The translations under genes and the position numbers were made by a program. From Synechococcus sp. HK05 (GTDB taxonomy: Bacteria > Cyanobacteriota > Cyanobacteriia > PCC-6307 > Cyanobiaceae), in NCBI RefSeq assembly GCF_019104765.1, contig NZ_JAHRXJ010000004.1:419640-483639 (forward strand): DNA of 64,000 bases, written 5' to 3'. The notes beneath the pieces are model-generated. The model worked only from the letters and a program-made list of their open reading frames with translations, did not search any database and was not told the origin of the DNA. Shown here in pieces: positions 53,006 through 60,894 of the stretch; the stretch's first letter is position 1, and each line of letters opens with the position of its first letter.

Positions 53006-53329
53006 TCACTCGCCGGGCTTCATGAATAGGCCATTGAGATAGTGCTGCGCCACGCAGCGATCGCCGCAACCGTTTTGAAACAGAAACCCGGCCAGGGCGG
53101 AGGTGATCACGCGGTATTGATCCCACTCGGGGCGGCTGCTGAGAAACGCGCGCATGCCGTCAAACAGGGCTTCAGGCACCTCGGCCTCCAGGCTGATGCG
53201 GGCAGCACCGGTGGCGTCGTCCTGCTCGAGGCAACGGCTGAGGTGGTCGCGGGCGCCCGCTGCCTGGGCTGGCTCCAGTTGCACCTGCTGCTCCGGCTCC
53301 AAGCGATCTCCATGCGTCGGTGCTGCCAT
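53006..53329 (-). CDS. DUF2811 protein
   Basis: A 107-residue soluble protein. The conserved core ISLEAEVPEALFDGMRAFLSSRPEWDQYRVITSALAGFLFQNG plus CVAQHYLNGLF matches DUF2811, a family of cyanobacteria with a ribbon-helix-like or helical domain. The N-terminal 45 residues are charged. ATG 53329 follows an in-frame TTG and is preferred. Confidence 0.8.
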   Translation of the reverse strand: MAAPTHGDRLEPEQQVQLEPAQAAGARDHLSRCLEQDDATGAARISLEAEVPEALFDGMRAFLSSRPEWDQYRVITSALAGFLFQNGCGDRCVAQHYLNGLFMKPGE

Positions 53330-53668
53330 CAATCCACACCGGAGCGGGCCGCGTCAAAGGGGCAGATGCAGCTCAAAACCACCCCGAGACGCAGCGAGAC
53401 AGCCCGCCGCAGCAGCTCCCCGCAGCGCCGCACCGACGAGCGGCTAACGCGCTCTAGCCATGGGCGCAAGGCTGTCAAGCGCAACCTGAACGAAATGGCG
53501 CAATCCCCAGAGGAGCGCTCTCACAAGCCGGGAGCGCCCAGCGCCTGTGGAAAACAGCAGCTCGGACTGGGGAAAAGGCGGCAACCTTGGGGAAACCCCG
53601 AAACGATCAGCAGGGCTTATGGCTGCGTGTCTCGTGCGACCAGCCCGCAACCGAGACGGTTGAGCCGC
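53330..53668. other. Gene-free 340 bp with DnaA-box-like repeats
   Basis: No convincing gene. A basic reading frame on the plus strand runs through it but lacks family features. Three same-direction 9-mers lie about 20 bp apart: TGTGGAAAA (53546), TGGGGAAAA (53568) and TGGGGAAAC (53588). Read on the minus strand, the first is TTTTCCACA, the cyanobacterial DnaA box; the other two each differ from it by one or two bases. Confidence 0.4.
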
Positions 53669-54844
53669 TCAAACCCCCCGGTTGTCTTCCGGTTTCGGCC
53701 GCGGTTTGTAAAGCGTGCGCGGTCCGAGCGGGTGATCGGCATGGGGATACGGCGCATGGGTGTGGCCGTGGTCATGCGCGTGGTCGTGATGGCCATGGTC
53801 GTGGCTGTGGTCATGCCCATGGCTATGCCCCAGCGGAATCGGGATGCCATCGGGCTGACAGGCCCCCGTGCACTCGTGCTCGCAGAGCGTGCAGGCCTCC
53901 ACCAGGCCCTCCACGTGGTGGTGGTGGCTTTGCTGGGGGGCACCTACCTCGGTTTCAAAGCCAAGCACCTGGGCGCGGTATTTGCAGAGGGAGCAGTTCA
54001 TCTGCGTCTCACCGCGCACCACCTCCTGCACCCGCTCCAGGAAGGTGTTGATCACCAGCGGGTGATCACCGAGGTAGCTGGCCTCCACAAACTCCAGCTC
54101 CGGGTGATCCGATGCCACCAACTGCGTGTGCTGGCGGATGCGACTCACCAACACCCCCGAGAAGAGGAAGTAAGGGAACACCACGATGCGGCGAAAGCCG
54201 AGCTTCACGGCATGGCGCAGGCCGGGTTCCACCAGCGGGAAGGTGACCCCCGAATACACGGTTTCACCCCAGCCAAACCCGAAGCCCTCGACCAACATCC
54301 GCGCCACCTTTGACACGTTGGAGTTGGCATCGGGATCCGACGAACCGCGCCCCACAACCACCAGCAGCGTGTCGCTGAGGGGCACCGGCGCTTCCCCACG
54401 GCCCACCGCGGCGGCATCAGAGGCATTGAGGGCCTCGCGAATCCGGGCGCCGGCGGCCTGAATCATGCTCAGGTCGACCCCCAGCTCGCGGCCGTAATCG
54501 ATCCGCAAACCCGATTCAGCGCTGAAGGTATTGAGCACCGAGGGGATGTCGTTTTTGGCGTGGCCGGCGGCGAACAACATTCCCGGCACCGCCAGGACCC
54601 GCTTCACGCCTTGCGCCTGCAGACTCTCGAGGCCATCGCGCAGGATCGGCCGCGCAAACTCCAGATAGCCGTATTCCACCGGCACCCCGGGCAGCTTGGA
54701 CCGCAAACCCTCCGCCAGCTGCGCAAACTCACCCACCGCCTGCCGGTTTCGGCTGCCGTGGCCGCAGATCAACACCCCGATCGGGCCGCCCTCAATGGCG
54801 CTAAGACCAGCATCGACATGAAGCTGCGGCGCGGGGTTGCTCAT
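53669..54844 (-). CDS. cbiX: Sirohydrochlorin chelatase (CbiX-long type)
   Basis: A 391-residue chelatase. GVLICGHGSRNRQAVGEFAQLAE and VLAVPGMLFAAGHAKNDIP carry the conserved histidines of the CbiX/SirB fold; a second copy is FRRIVVFPYFLFSGVLVSRI. The C-terminus has Cys clusters (MNCSLCKYR, CTLCEHECTGAC) and a long His/Asp stretch (GHSHGHDHSHDHGHHDH) that could store or deliver metal. It inserts Co(II) or Fe(II) into sirohydrochlorin for cobalamin or siroheme. ATG 54844 is used. Confidence 0.9.
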   Translation of the reverse strand: MSNPAPQLHVDAGLSAIEGGPIGVLICGHGSRNRQAVGEFAQLAEGLRSKLPGVPVEYGYLEFARPILRDGLESLQAQGVKRVLAVPGMLFAAGHAKNDIPSVLNTFSAESGLRIDYGRELGVDLSMIQAAGARIREALNASDAAAVGRGEAPVPLSDTLLVVVGRGSSDPDANSNVSKVARMLVEGFGFGWGETVYSGVTFPLVEPGLRHAVKLGFRRIVVFPYFLFSGVLVSRIRQHTQLVASDHPELEFVEASYLGDHPLVINTFLERVQEVVRGETQMNCSLCKYRAQVLGFETEVGAPQQSHHHHVEGLVEACTLCEHECTGACQPDGIPIPLGHSHGHDHSHDHGHHDHAHDHGHTHAPYPHADHPLGPRTLYKPRPKPEDNRGV

Positions 54845-54947
54845 GGGAACACATTCCTGAACCGACCCTATCGGCACAACACAATCCAGCCCTGATCAGT
54901 CCAGGAAGAGCCACCACCTAGGGTGCCTCCAAACAATCAATCCACCC

Positions 54948-55610
54948 GTGCAGAAAGGAGAAAGCAACCGCGCCGGTGAACTGAAGGAGCTGGGCTGGAG
55001 CGCTGAAGACGTGCGCCGCTACGAGGAGCTGTGGGAATACCGCCAGCGCTGGGGCGCGATCAACCTGGAGCGGGAAGACCGCCAGTTCCTGCGCAAGGCC
55101 GAAGCCGCCCTGCCCAAGATCGTGGCCAAGGGCTCTGAGAAGAAACGCACCCAAGACAAGTCGCACTACCGCTGGCTGGCCTTCTACCTCGAGGCGATGC
55201 AATCTGCGCCGCTGAGCGAAGGAGAAGTGGGCGCTTGGCCCATCGTGCTGCAGGAGGAGCTGCGCACCATCGATTACTACGAGCCGGTGCTGGGCCTGCC
55301 CGACACGCTCAAGGCCAAGGAGCTGCTGCCGATTCGCGAGCAACTGGTGGCCCAGGCCGCAGCCAGCGGCCGCACTGCCAGCTTCGATTTCGTGGCACCG
55401 CTCGAAGAGCTCAAGCAGCGCGAGAAAACCAGCTGGAAACCCCTGCGCGGCGACGGCAACACCGACACCAGCTACCCAGTGCTCAGCGCTGATGCTGCTG
55501 AGGCCTTCCGCCAGGAAGCCCGTGCGCGCATCACCACTGCGATCCGCGAGCTGTTCCCCTCGCTGAAGGACACCGATAAGCCAGAGCCCCCGGCCGACTG
55601 GATGCCCTGA
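54948..55610 (+). CDS. Conserved-looking protein, unknown function
   Basis: A 220-residue soluble protein, mostly helical and charged. Segments such as ELGWSAEDVRRYEELWEYRQRWGAINLEREDRQFLRKAEAALPKI and RWLAFYLEAMQSAPLSEGE are distinctive but belong to no family I know. GTG 54948 is the likely start. It is convergent with the SulP gene by 3 nt. Confidence 0.65.
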   Translation: MQKGESNRAGELKELGWSAEDVRRYEELWEYRQRWGAINLEREDRQFLRKAEAALPKIVAKGSEKKRTQDKSHYRWLAFYLEAMQSAPLSEGEVGAWPIVLQEELRTIDYYEPVLGLPDTLKAKELLPIREQLVAQAAASGRTASFDFVAPLEELKQREKTSWKPLRGDGNTDTSYPVLSADAAEAFRQEARARITTAIRELFPSLKDTDKPEPPADWMP

Positions 55611-55613
55611 GGC

Positions 55614-57149
55614 TCAGTGCCCCGCCGCCAGCTCCCCGCCGCGGCCACCTGCCTCTTCGGCAACACCGATGAGCGCGAACAGGTTGGTGCTCTCGGTATT
55701 GAGGTTCACCACCTCCACCGAGCTCCCTCCAAGCTTGAGGCGGCGAATCACCTGGTCGAGGGCGGTGACACCGCTCTGATCCCAGATGTGGGCCTCCGCC
55801 ATATCGATCGACACCCGGGCCGGGTGCTCATGCAGCTCAAAGCCCTGGCGGAAGTAGATGCTGCTCACGAAAAACAGCTGCCCGCGCACCCGGTAGAGCC
55901 GGTGATCCGGCGCCAGCTCCTCGCTGCTCACCTCGATCACCTTGGCCACCTTGCGGCTGAACAGGATGCCGGCCAAGGCCACACCGGAGATCAGACCCAC
56001 CGCCAGGTTGTGGGTCAGCACGGTCACCACCACGGTGAGCAGCATCACGGCCGTGTCGCTCTTGGGGATGCGGCGGATGCCACTGATCGAGCCCCAGTTG
56101 GCGGTGTTGATCGCAATCATGATCATCACGCCCACGAGCGTGGCCATCGGGATCTGATTCACCCACTGGCTGGCCAACAGGATCATCGCCAGCAGGCTCA
56201 CGCCTGAGGTGAGCGTGGAGAGGCGGGTGCGGCCGCCGTAGCCCACATTCATCACCGACTGACCCACCAACGCACAGCCGGCCATGCCGCCGAACAGCGA
56301 ACTCACGATGTTGCCGATGCCCTGGCCGCGCGCTTCGGCGTTCTTGTGGCTGGAGCTGTCGGTGATGTCGTCGAGGATGTCTTGGGTGAGGAAGGTTTCC
56401 ATCAGGCCCACCAGCGAGATCGCCAGGGCCGTGGGCAGGATCAGCCCGAGGGTTTCGAAGTTGAACGGCACCTGGGGCAGACCCAGCTGCGGCAGACCAT
56501 CCGGCAGGGTGCCAAGGCTGGCCACCGTGGGCAAATCCAGCCCGAGCTGGATCGAGAGCCCCGTGGTGATCAGGATCGCCACCAGCGCCGACGGCACAGC
56601 GGTGGTGAAGCGCGGCAGCAGATAGATGATCACCAGGGTGAGCGCCATCAAGCCCCACACCGCCGGCAGCTGAGCGCCAGACACCACCACCTTTTCGGGG
56701 TGGAACACATCCAGGCCCAGCTGGGGCAGCTGTGCCAGAAAGATCAGGATCGCCAGCGCATTCACGAATCCCGCCATCACCGGCTGCGGCACGAACCGCA
56801 TCTGGTGCGCCAGGCGCAGATAGCCCCAGGCAATTTGCAGCACGCCGGTGAGGATGCCCGCCGCGAGCAGGTACTGCAGGCCCATGCCCTCACCCAGGCC
56901 GTTGCCCTGCTGCACCAAGCCCGTCATCAACAGGGCGGTGGAGCCGGTGGCGGAGGTGATCATCGCGGTGCGGCCACCCACGATCGCGAGCGTCACCGAC
57001 AGCAGAAACGCCCCGAACAGGCCCACCCGCGGATCCACGCCGGCGATGCCCGAGAAGGCGATCGCCTCCGGGATCATCGCGAAGGCCACCACCAATCCTG
57101 AGAGGATGTCGCGGTGGGGCCGGTCCCACCATTGCTTGAGGGAAACCAT
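55614..57149 (-). CDS. SulP-family anion transporter with STAS domain
   Basis: A 511-residue membrane protein with 10-14 helices. [62 protein letters not shown] and the [25 protein letters not shown] region are SulP motifs. The C-terminus (about 400-500) is a STAS domain ([25 protein letters not shown]). The family carries sulfate, bicarbonate (BicA) or other anions with Na+ or H+. Which anion cannot be told from sequence. ATG 57149 follows an in-frame TTG. Confidence 0.88.
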   Translation of the reverse strand: MVSLKQWWDRPHRDILSGLVVAFAMIPEAIAFSGIAGVDPRVGLFGAFLLSVTLAIVGGRTAMITSATGSTALLMTGLVQQGNGLGEGMGLQYLLAAGILTGVLQIAWGYLRLAHQMRFVPQPVMAGFVNALAILIFLAQLPQLGLDVFHPEKVVVSGAQLPAVWGLMALTLVIIYLLPRFTTAVPSALVAILITTGLSIQLGLDLPTVASLGTLPDGLPQLGLPQVPFNFETLGLILPTALAISLVGLMETFLTQDILDDITDSSSHKNAEARGQGIGNIVSSLFGGMAGCALVGQSVMNVGYGGRTRLSTLTSGVSLLAMILLASQWVNQIPMATLVGVMIMIAINTANWGSISGIRRIPKSDTAVMLLTVVVTVLTHNLAVGLISGVALAGILFSRKVAKVIEVSSEELAPDHRLYRVRGQLFFVSSIYFRQGFELHEHPARVSIDMAEAHIWDQSGVTALDQVIRRLKLGGSSVEVVNLNTESTNLFALIGVAEEAGGRGGELAAGH

Positions 57150-57216
57150 CAACGCATCACCACGCCCGCTGGCCGGACCCTATCAGTGAGCACCGATCAC
57201 CCCAACCGGCCTGATC

Positions 57217-57312
57217 TCAACGCAGCAACCGCAGCCACGCCCACCAGATCAGCGCTATGGGCACCAAGGCCAGCGCCAACACCTGCAGGCTCTGCAGCTG
57301 TTCTGGGTTCAC
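57217..57312 (-). CDS. 31-residue single-span membrane peptide
   Basis: A frame of 31 residues: MNPEQLQSLQ, then the hydrophobic VLALALVPIALIWWAWLRL and LR. Its GTG start overlaps the stop of the upstream secreted protein gene (GTGA), which suggests translational coupling. Not similar to any photosystem or cytochrome small subunit I can recall. It needs transcript or mass-spectrometry proof. Confidence 0.5.
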   Translation of the reverse strand: MNPEQLQSLQVLALALVPIALIWWAWLRLLR

Positions 57313-57530
57313 GGCACTGGGCAGGGCTGGGAGTTGATCAGCAGCAGCCCAAGCAGTCCGCATTGCAGGCGGGTGAGATCGTCGAGGGCCACCTCCACAT
57401 CGGAAGCAAACCCGGGATTTGAGGTGGATTCGGCCGCCGCCGGGGGCGGCTCCAGCGGCGGCGGCAGCGGTTCGGCCATGGCCGCCGGAGCAGCAACCAG
57501 CAGGAAACAACTGAGCAGTAGAGCTTTCAT
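57309..57530 (-). CDS. Small secreted Pro-rich protein
   Basis: A 73-residue protein with a signal peptide (MKALLLSCFLLVAAPAAMA), a proline-rich part (EPLPPPLEPPPAAAE) and a C-terminal segment VALDDLTRLQCGLLGLLLINSQPC with two cysteines. Family unknown. It overlaps the downstream membrane-peptide frame by 4 nt. Confidence 0.65.
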   Translation of the reverse strand: MKALLLSCFLLVAAPAAMAEPLPPPLEPPPAAAESTSNPGFASDVEVALDDLTRLQCGLLGLLLINSQPCPVP

Positions 57531-57554
57531 CCGAGTAGAGCCTCTCCTTCGGGC

Positions 57555-58262
57555 TTAGCCCAAGGGGCCTGTCGTGGCCGGCAAATGACCGGTTTTCACC
57601 CAGATCGTGCAGCCGGCTTCACTCCAGGGGCGGTGCACGCTGCCCGGTGGATTGCGCAACCAACTGCCGGCGGGATAGATGCCGTGCTCGTCTTGAAACA
57701 CGCCCTCGATCACGAAGATCTCCTCGCCGCCGGGATGGCTGTGGGCCTGGAACTGGGTGCCGGGCGCCCAGCGCACCAGCGCCACCTGCTCACTGCCAAA
57801 GCCATGCAAGGGCAGCACCTCGAGCCCCTTCACCAGGCCCGGATGCCAGGCGGCCGATCGCGTGTCGATCACCACCCGCTGCCGATCGTCGGGATGCATC
57901 TGCTGGAGCTTCACCAACAGAGTGCAGCCCTCGCGGCTACCGGGGGCGTGGGCCGAGCCGGGTGGATTGCGCAGATAGGTGCCCGCTGGGTAGGTGCCTT
58001 GCTCATCCGCCAGCGTGCCCTTGAGCACGAGGAGTTCCTCGCCGCCGCCGTGGCTGTGCTGGGCGAACTGGCTGCCCGGGGCGTAGCGCACCACTGAGGT
58101 GGCTCGGGCCACCTCACCGCCGAGGCGCTCCAACAGGCGCCGCTCCACCCCGGGCGCTGGCGAGGCCGCCCAAGGCAAGGCGGCGCTATTCACCGCCACC
58201 GCTTCACGCCAATCGCCATGGAGCGCAAGAACGGGCTGCTGCTGCGTCTTGGCCCCGCTCAT
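57555..58262 (-). CDS. ChrR-like bicupin
   Basis: A 235-residue protein made of two cupin domains. Metal-binding motifs HSHGGGEELLVLKG and HSHPGGEEIFVIEG are followed in each half by YPAGT/SWLRNPPGS-H, and the first has RYAPGSQFAQ while the second has RWAPGTQFQA. The ChrR anti-sigma family has such a cupin for zinc and reactive oxygen sensing, but no zinc-finger anti-sigma domain is present. 4-nt overlap with the upstream membrane protein gene. Confidence 0.82.
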   Translation of the reverse strand: MSGAKTQQQPVLALHGDWREAVAVNSAALPWAASPAPGVERRLLERLGGEVARATSVVRYAPGSQFAQHSHGGGEELLVLKGTLADEQGTYPAGTYLRNPPGSAHAPGSREGCTLLVKLQQMHPDDRQRVVIDTRSAAWHPGLVKGLEVLPLHGFGSEQVALVRWAPGTQFQAHSHPGGEEIFVIEGVFQDEHGIYPAGSWLRNPPGSVHRPWSEAGCTIWVKTGHLPATTGPLG

Positions 58263-58555
58263 CCGTTCTCACGCACCCGCTTCACCGCCAAGCCCGCCTC
58301 CGTGGCGCTCACCCCAGCCAACAGCAACAGGCCGATCAAGCCCACCAGCTGGTTCTGCGCTTCGGCGGCGGCATCGGCGTCCTGCCCCAGCAGCGCCCCG
58401 GCCACAAACCACGCCGTGGCAATCGCTGAGGTGATCCAGTAGGCCCTCCAGCGGCGTTGGTAGAGGTAGCCGGCACCCAGGCCTGGCACCACATTCAGCA
58501 GCACCGCCACCCAACCGGCCGAGGCGGCAAGGATCTGCTCACGGGTGGGCGTCAT
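58259..58555 (-). CDS. Small membrane protein
   Basis: A 98-residue protein with three or four hydrophobic stretches (GWVAVLLNVVPGLGAGYLYQRRW, AYWITSAIATAWFVAGALLGQ, LVGLIGLLLLAGVSATEAGL). GLGAGYLYQRRW resembles the TM2-type motif of some prokaryotic membrane proteins. ATG 58555 is used. It overlaps the bicupin start (ATGA), so both are likely in one transcript. Confidence 0.7.
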   Translation of the reverse strand: MTPTREQILAASAGWVAVLLNVVPGLGAGYLYQRRWRAYWITSAIATAWFVAGALLGQDADAAAEAQNQLVGLIGLLLLAGVSATEAGLAVKRVRENG

Positions 58556-58614
58556 GGCGGAGGCGGCACGGGAGCGCACTCTGGCGCGCTGGGCCAGGGG
58601 TTAGGGATGTGGAC

Positions 58615-58905
58615 ATGGAACAAGCCTTTCCATTGCGCCACGCCCGTTCATCACAAGCAACCGCAGGCTGGTTGGCGGCCCTGGTGGCCGTAGCGAGTGC
58701 GCTCAGCGCCTGCAGCCGGGCCAGCCAGCCGCGACTCTCCATCGAGGAGCAGCTGACGATCTGCCGCCGGCATGAACGCTTGGAGATCAGCCGAGCCGAG
58801 GCGGTGCACCTGCTCGGCTTGCCTCCTCTGAAAGCCGACGAAGCGGGCGGTGGGATCGCGGGCTGGCTTACCTATTGCCGCGAATTACAAGCGCGCCAGC
58901 GGTGA
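58615..58905 (+). CDS. Putative small lipoprotein
   Basis: A 96-residue protein. A hydrophobic signal (TAGWLAALVAVASALSACSRAS) ends in a lipobox SAC. The mature part has SIEEQLTICRRHERLEISRAEAVHLLGLPP and two more cysteines. Function unknown. ATG 58615 is used; a GTG at 58609 is the alternative. It is divergent from the membrane protein gene by about 60 nt. Confidence 0.65.
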   Translation: MEQAFPLRHARSSQATAGWLAALVAVASALSACSRASQPRLSIEEQLTICRRHERLEISRAEAVHLLGLPPLKADEAGGGIAGWLTYCRELQARQR

Positions 58906-58941
58906 TGAGCTGATCGCAGAGCTGATCGCAACACACACATC

Positions 58942-58970
58942 AAAAACCCCTGAGCGATTCGCCCAGGGGT
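58942..58970 (-). terminator. Minus-strand terminator downstream of repeat copy 1
   Basis: Plus-strand ACCCCTG (58946-58952) and CAGGGGT (58964-58970) form a stem, preceded by AAAAA (58942-58946). On the minus strand this reads as a 7-bp hairpin followed by TTTTT, a rho-independent terminator for a leftward transcript. The only candidate source is the repeat element at 59000-59412. Confidence 0.7.
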
Positions 58971-59109
58971 CATGAAGCAATCAATCGTGAAATCGTGGTC
59001 GTTCGCTGGGCGAAGCTGCTGGCGTTGGCGCCTGGGGCCGAACGTTCCAGGTGCGGGCTGTTTGGGTCTCCTGGGGCACCTAGCGCGGTGCAAACGGAGT
59101 GTCGATCAG

Positions 59110-59139
59110 TCAGGCGCACAGGCGGAGGCGGCGATTCAT
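59110..59139 (-). CDS. Micro-ORF MNRRLRLCA inside repeat copy 1
   Basis: ATG (59139-59137) begins MNRRLRLCA and stop, 9 residues. AGGAGG lies 6 nt upstream (CCTCCT at 59146-59151 on the plus strand), an ideal ribosome-binding site. The segment is missing from copy 2. Such a short basic Cys-ending peptide resembles leader peptides, but this is only a suggestion. Confidence 0.35.
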   Translation of the reverse strand: MNRRLRLCA

Positions 59140-59212
59140 GCCATTCCTCCTCATGCCCAGCTGAACGACCTGCCCACGGTTGGGTGAAGACTGTTGGAGC
59201 AGGGGCCTTCAG

Positions 59213-59254
59213 TCAGCGTGCTTCTGACAGGTAGCGGGGTGGCGTGTCGTCCAT
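59213..59254 (-). CDS. Conserved 13-residue micro-ORF in repeat copy 1
   Basis: MDDTPPRYLSEAR and stop. AAGGAGG (59262-59268 on the plus strand as CCTCCTT) lies 7 nt before the ATG. The second copy of the repeat has the related MDDTPPRHQQEAR, with the same Shine-Dalgarno and stop. In this copy a longer in-frame reading upstream is also open (71 residues in total), so the micro-ORF may instead be the end of a longer protein. Confidence 0.45.
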   Translation of the reverse strand: MDDTPPRYLSEAR

Positions 59255-59446
59255 CCGGGCGCCTCCTTGGTTGATGCACACACCATCGCGCCGCCCAAGG
59301 GCGCCGCGCAATCGGGATTTACACGCATTGCCTTGAGGCCCGAGCGGGGGCAGGTTGGGTTGTTTGGCGAGCTCGAGATCCTCGGGGGGCTCCATGGGCA
59401 AGCCGGGTTGCTGCCGAATACACCTCAATCGCCGCTGGACAGCGCC

Positions 59447-59647
59447 TCAGACGCTGGCCTGGATCCACTCCTGCAGCAGCTGCTGCGGATCCACACCCTC
59501 GAGCAGTTCATCGGGAATGACGGCCACGCGGCGCAGTTGCGGCACCTGCGTGCGCACCTGGGCGATGGCGTGCTCGGGATCCATCGCCCGCACCGGCTGG
59601 ATGCTGCAGCGCTCCTGATCGCAGAAGAACACGGAAAACGCTGTCAC
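59447..59647 (-). CDS. Small protein, unknown
   Basis: A 66-residue soluble protein: TAFSVFFCDQERCSIQPVRAM, then DPEHAIAQVRTQVPQLRRVAVIPDELLEGVDPQQLLQEWIQAS. Two cysteines are close together near the N-terminus. The C-terminal half looks like a small alpha/beta domain. GTG 59647 is chosen because the frame above it has no family-like sequence. Confidence 0.55.
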   Translation of the reverse strand: MTAFSVFFCDQERCSIQPVRAMDPEHAIAQVRTQVPQLRRVAVIPDELLEGVDPQQLLQEWIQASV

Positions 59648-59823
59648 GGATGGGCTCCGACCGGTGAATGGGGTGGGCTGCGGTGTGAGGAGTGCAGCCC
59701 GATGCCCGCTGTGAAGACAAACCAGGGGGTGATGACCACGCCTGGCCCGTGAAACGAGCACCGCTCGGTCATGGCTCAGGTGGGTGGTGCCATGCAACAA
59801 ACAAAAGCACGGCACGGCTGGGC

Positions 59824-60003
59824 TCACCGGCGTTGCTGATCCCGAGCCCAGATTCTCTCCAGGCTCCGCTTGAACTCCTGCTCATGCATCGGCCTGGCCA
59901 GGCGCCTGCCTCGCAGCGTGCTGCTGATCCACCAGACCTGCAAACCACCAAAGACCAGAGCAAATAGGCCCAACTGCACGGTGCCTGCGTTCAGATGGTC
60001 CAT
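59824..60003 (-). CDS. Small single-span membrane protein
   Basis: A 59-residue protein: MDHLNAGTVQLGLFALVFGG, LQVWWISSTLRGRRLARPMHEQEFKRSLERIWARDQ. One hydrophobic helix near the N-terminus, then a basic cytoplasmic tail. ATG 60003 is preceded by an in-frame GTG. Family not recognised. Confidence 0.6.
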   Translation of the reverse strand: MDHLNAGTVQLGLFALVFGGLQVWWISSTLRGRRLARPMHEQEFKRSLERIWARDQQRR

Positions 60004-60215
60004 CACGACACGGCGGTTGAACGCGCTGCAGGCGCGGGCTCCAGCGGCACATCATGAAGCGCCGGGGGCCTCTTACTCCAAGTTGCTGATCGGCTCTCGA
60101 GGCTCAACAACTGGCAGCCCCACCTTTGAGTCGCCACCAGAGCACAAGGCCGCGCAAGGCGGCCGACACGGTCACCACAAAACGCATTAAGCTTCGTAAC
60201 GAATGCTTGACCGCC

Positions 60216-60374
60216 ATGGCCAGCTCTGACTTCAAGATCCCTTACCAGCGCACGGGCTTTGTCCCCTTTGCTGAATCCCTCAATGGCCGCCTGGCCATGC
60301 TTGGGTTCGTGATCGCCATCGCCACCGAGGCGCTGAGCGGCAAGGGCATCCTCGGCCAGCTGGGTCTGGGCTGA
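60216..60374 (+). CDS. hli: High-light-inducible protein (Hlip)
   Basis: A 52-residue one-helix protein of the light-harvesting superfamily. The chlorophyll-binding E-x-x-N-x-R motif is in FAESLNGRLAMLGFVIAIATE, and the N-terminus MASSDFKIPYQRTGFVP is polar. It protects photosystem assembly and chlorophyll under excess light. The stop overlaps the next micro-ORF (TGATG). ATG 60216 follows family length; a longer frame upstream has no support. Confidence 0.93.
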   Translation: MASSDFKIPYQRTGFVPFAESLNGRLAMLGFVIAIATEALSGKGILGQLGLG

Positions 60375-60448
60375 TGAACCTGATGATTCCCGCTCTGCTG
60401 ATCACGGCCTGGCTGGTCACAGCCCTTGTTGACCGCACCGCAGCCTGA
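60374..60448 (+). CDS. 24-residue membrane micro-ORF after hli
   Basis: MNLMIPALLITAWLVTALVD then RTAA and stop. It is mostly hydrophobic and would span a membrane once. The ATG overlaps the hli stop (TGATG), so it would be co-translated. No homologue is known to me. Its reality needs transcript or protein evidence. Confidence 0.45.
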   Translation: MNLMIPALLITAWLVTALVDRTAA

Positions 60449-60452
60449 GCGG

Positions 60453-60554
60453 ATGGAACGCTCCGACCTGCTGATTGCGTTTCTTGCGTTCGGTGCGGCG
60501 GTGTCATGCCTGGGAGCTTGGCTTTGGTCGAGCCTCGGGCAAACAGGGCGCTGA
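60453..60554 (+). CDS. 33-residue membrane micro-ORF after hli
   Basis: MERSDLLIAFLAFGAAVSC, then LGAWLWSSLGQTGR. One hydrophobic helix with a short polar start and end. It starts 4 nt after the previous micro-ORF stop, so all three frames could form one operon with hli. No family recognised. Confidence 0.45.
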   Translation: MERSDLLIAFLAFGAAVSCLGAWLWSSLGQTGR

Positions 60555-60614
60555 CGTATTGATCAGTGGGTCATCCAACTTGTTCAACGTTCAAGCAAGA
60601 CACTGCTCCTCACC

Positions 60615-60833
60615 ATGAAAGAGACCTCTCTCAGCCGGCAATTCGCGATTGCGATGCAAGAGCGTGCCATCGAGAGCTGCGATGACATCGAACAGCTGCG
60701 ATCCGTCGCCAAAACCCTGTTACGGGCCTGGCAGATGCAAGCGGCGTTCACCGAGGACTATGCGGCCCAACTGATGCATCTCACCCCACCGCCCTATAAG
60801 CGAGTGAGTGAAGTCAAGCCAGCATTGGAGTAG
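60615..60833 (+). CDS. Small helical protein near hli
   Basis: A 72-residue soluble protein, MKETSLSRQFAIAMQERAIE, then SCDDIEQLRSVAKTLLRAWQMQAAFTEDYAAQLM and a Pro-rich end. It is made of amphipathic helices. It sits 60 nt after the membrane micro-ORFs on the same strand. No firm family assignment. Confidence 0.6.
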   Translation: MKETSLSRQFAIAMQERAIESCDDIEQLRSVAKTLLRAWQMQAAFTEDYAAQLMHLTPPPYKRVSEVKPALE

Positions 60834-60894
60834 TAGCGCAGGTGACTGCCACAGAAGCGTGAAATCAGACTGATCGAGCCGCTATTGAGGCGAG

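Larger units (their letters stand above)
59000..59412 (-). repeat. Dispersed structured repeat, copy 1
   Basis: A block of about 410 bp related to 62645-63012. Shared features: CGTTCG-N33-CGAACG (59000-59044), AGGTGC-...-GCACCT after it, GTGCAAACGGAGTGTC, a ribosome-binding site AAGGAGG with an ATG (minus strand) and a 45-codon conserved frame upstream (G-x-PME...QPNL...NAC-SRL-GA). Copy 1 has an extra segment of about 60 bp holding a second micro-ORF. A minus-strand terminator lies just beyond it. It could be a transcribed small gene family or a mobile repetitive element. Confidence 0.7.

Noticed and set aside
53042..54313. Long plus-strand frame covering the DUF2811-CbiX gap and the CbiX gene
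   Set aside because: It is a shadow of CbiX and DUF2811, very rich in Arg, Ser and His, without domain features.
58972..59187. Plus-strand frame of 71 codons inside repeat copy 1
   Set aside because: A related reading exists in copy 2 but starts and ends differently. The Shine-Dalgarno sites and terminators point to the minus strand.
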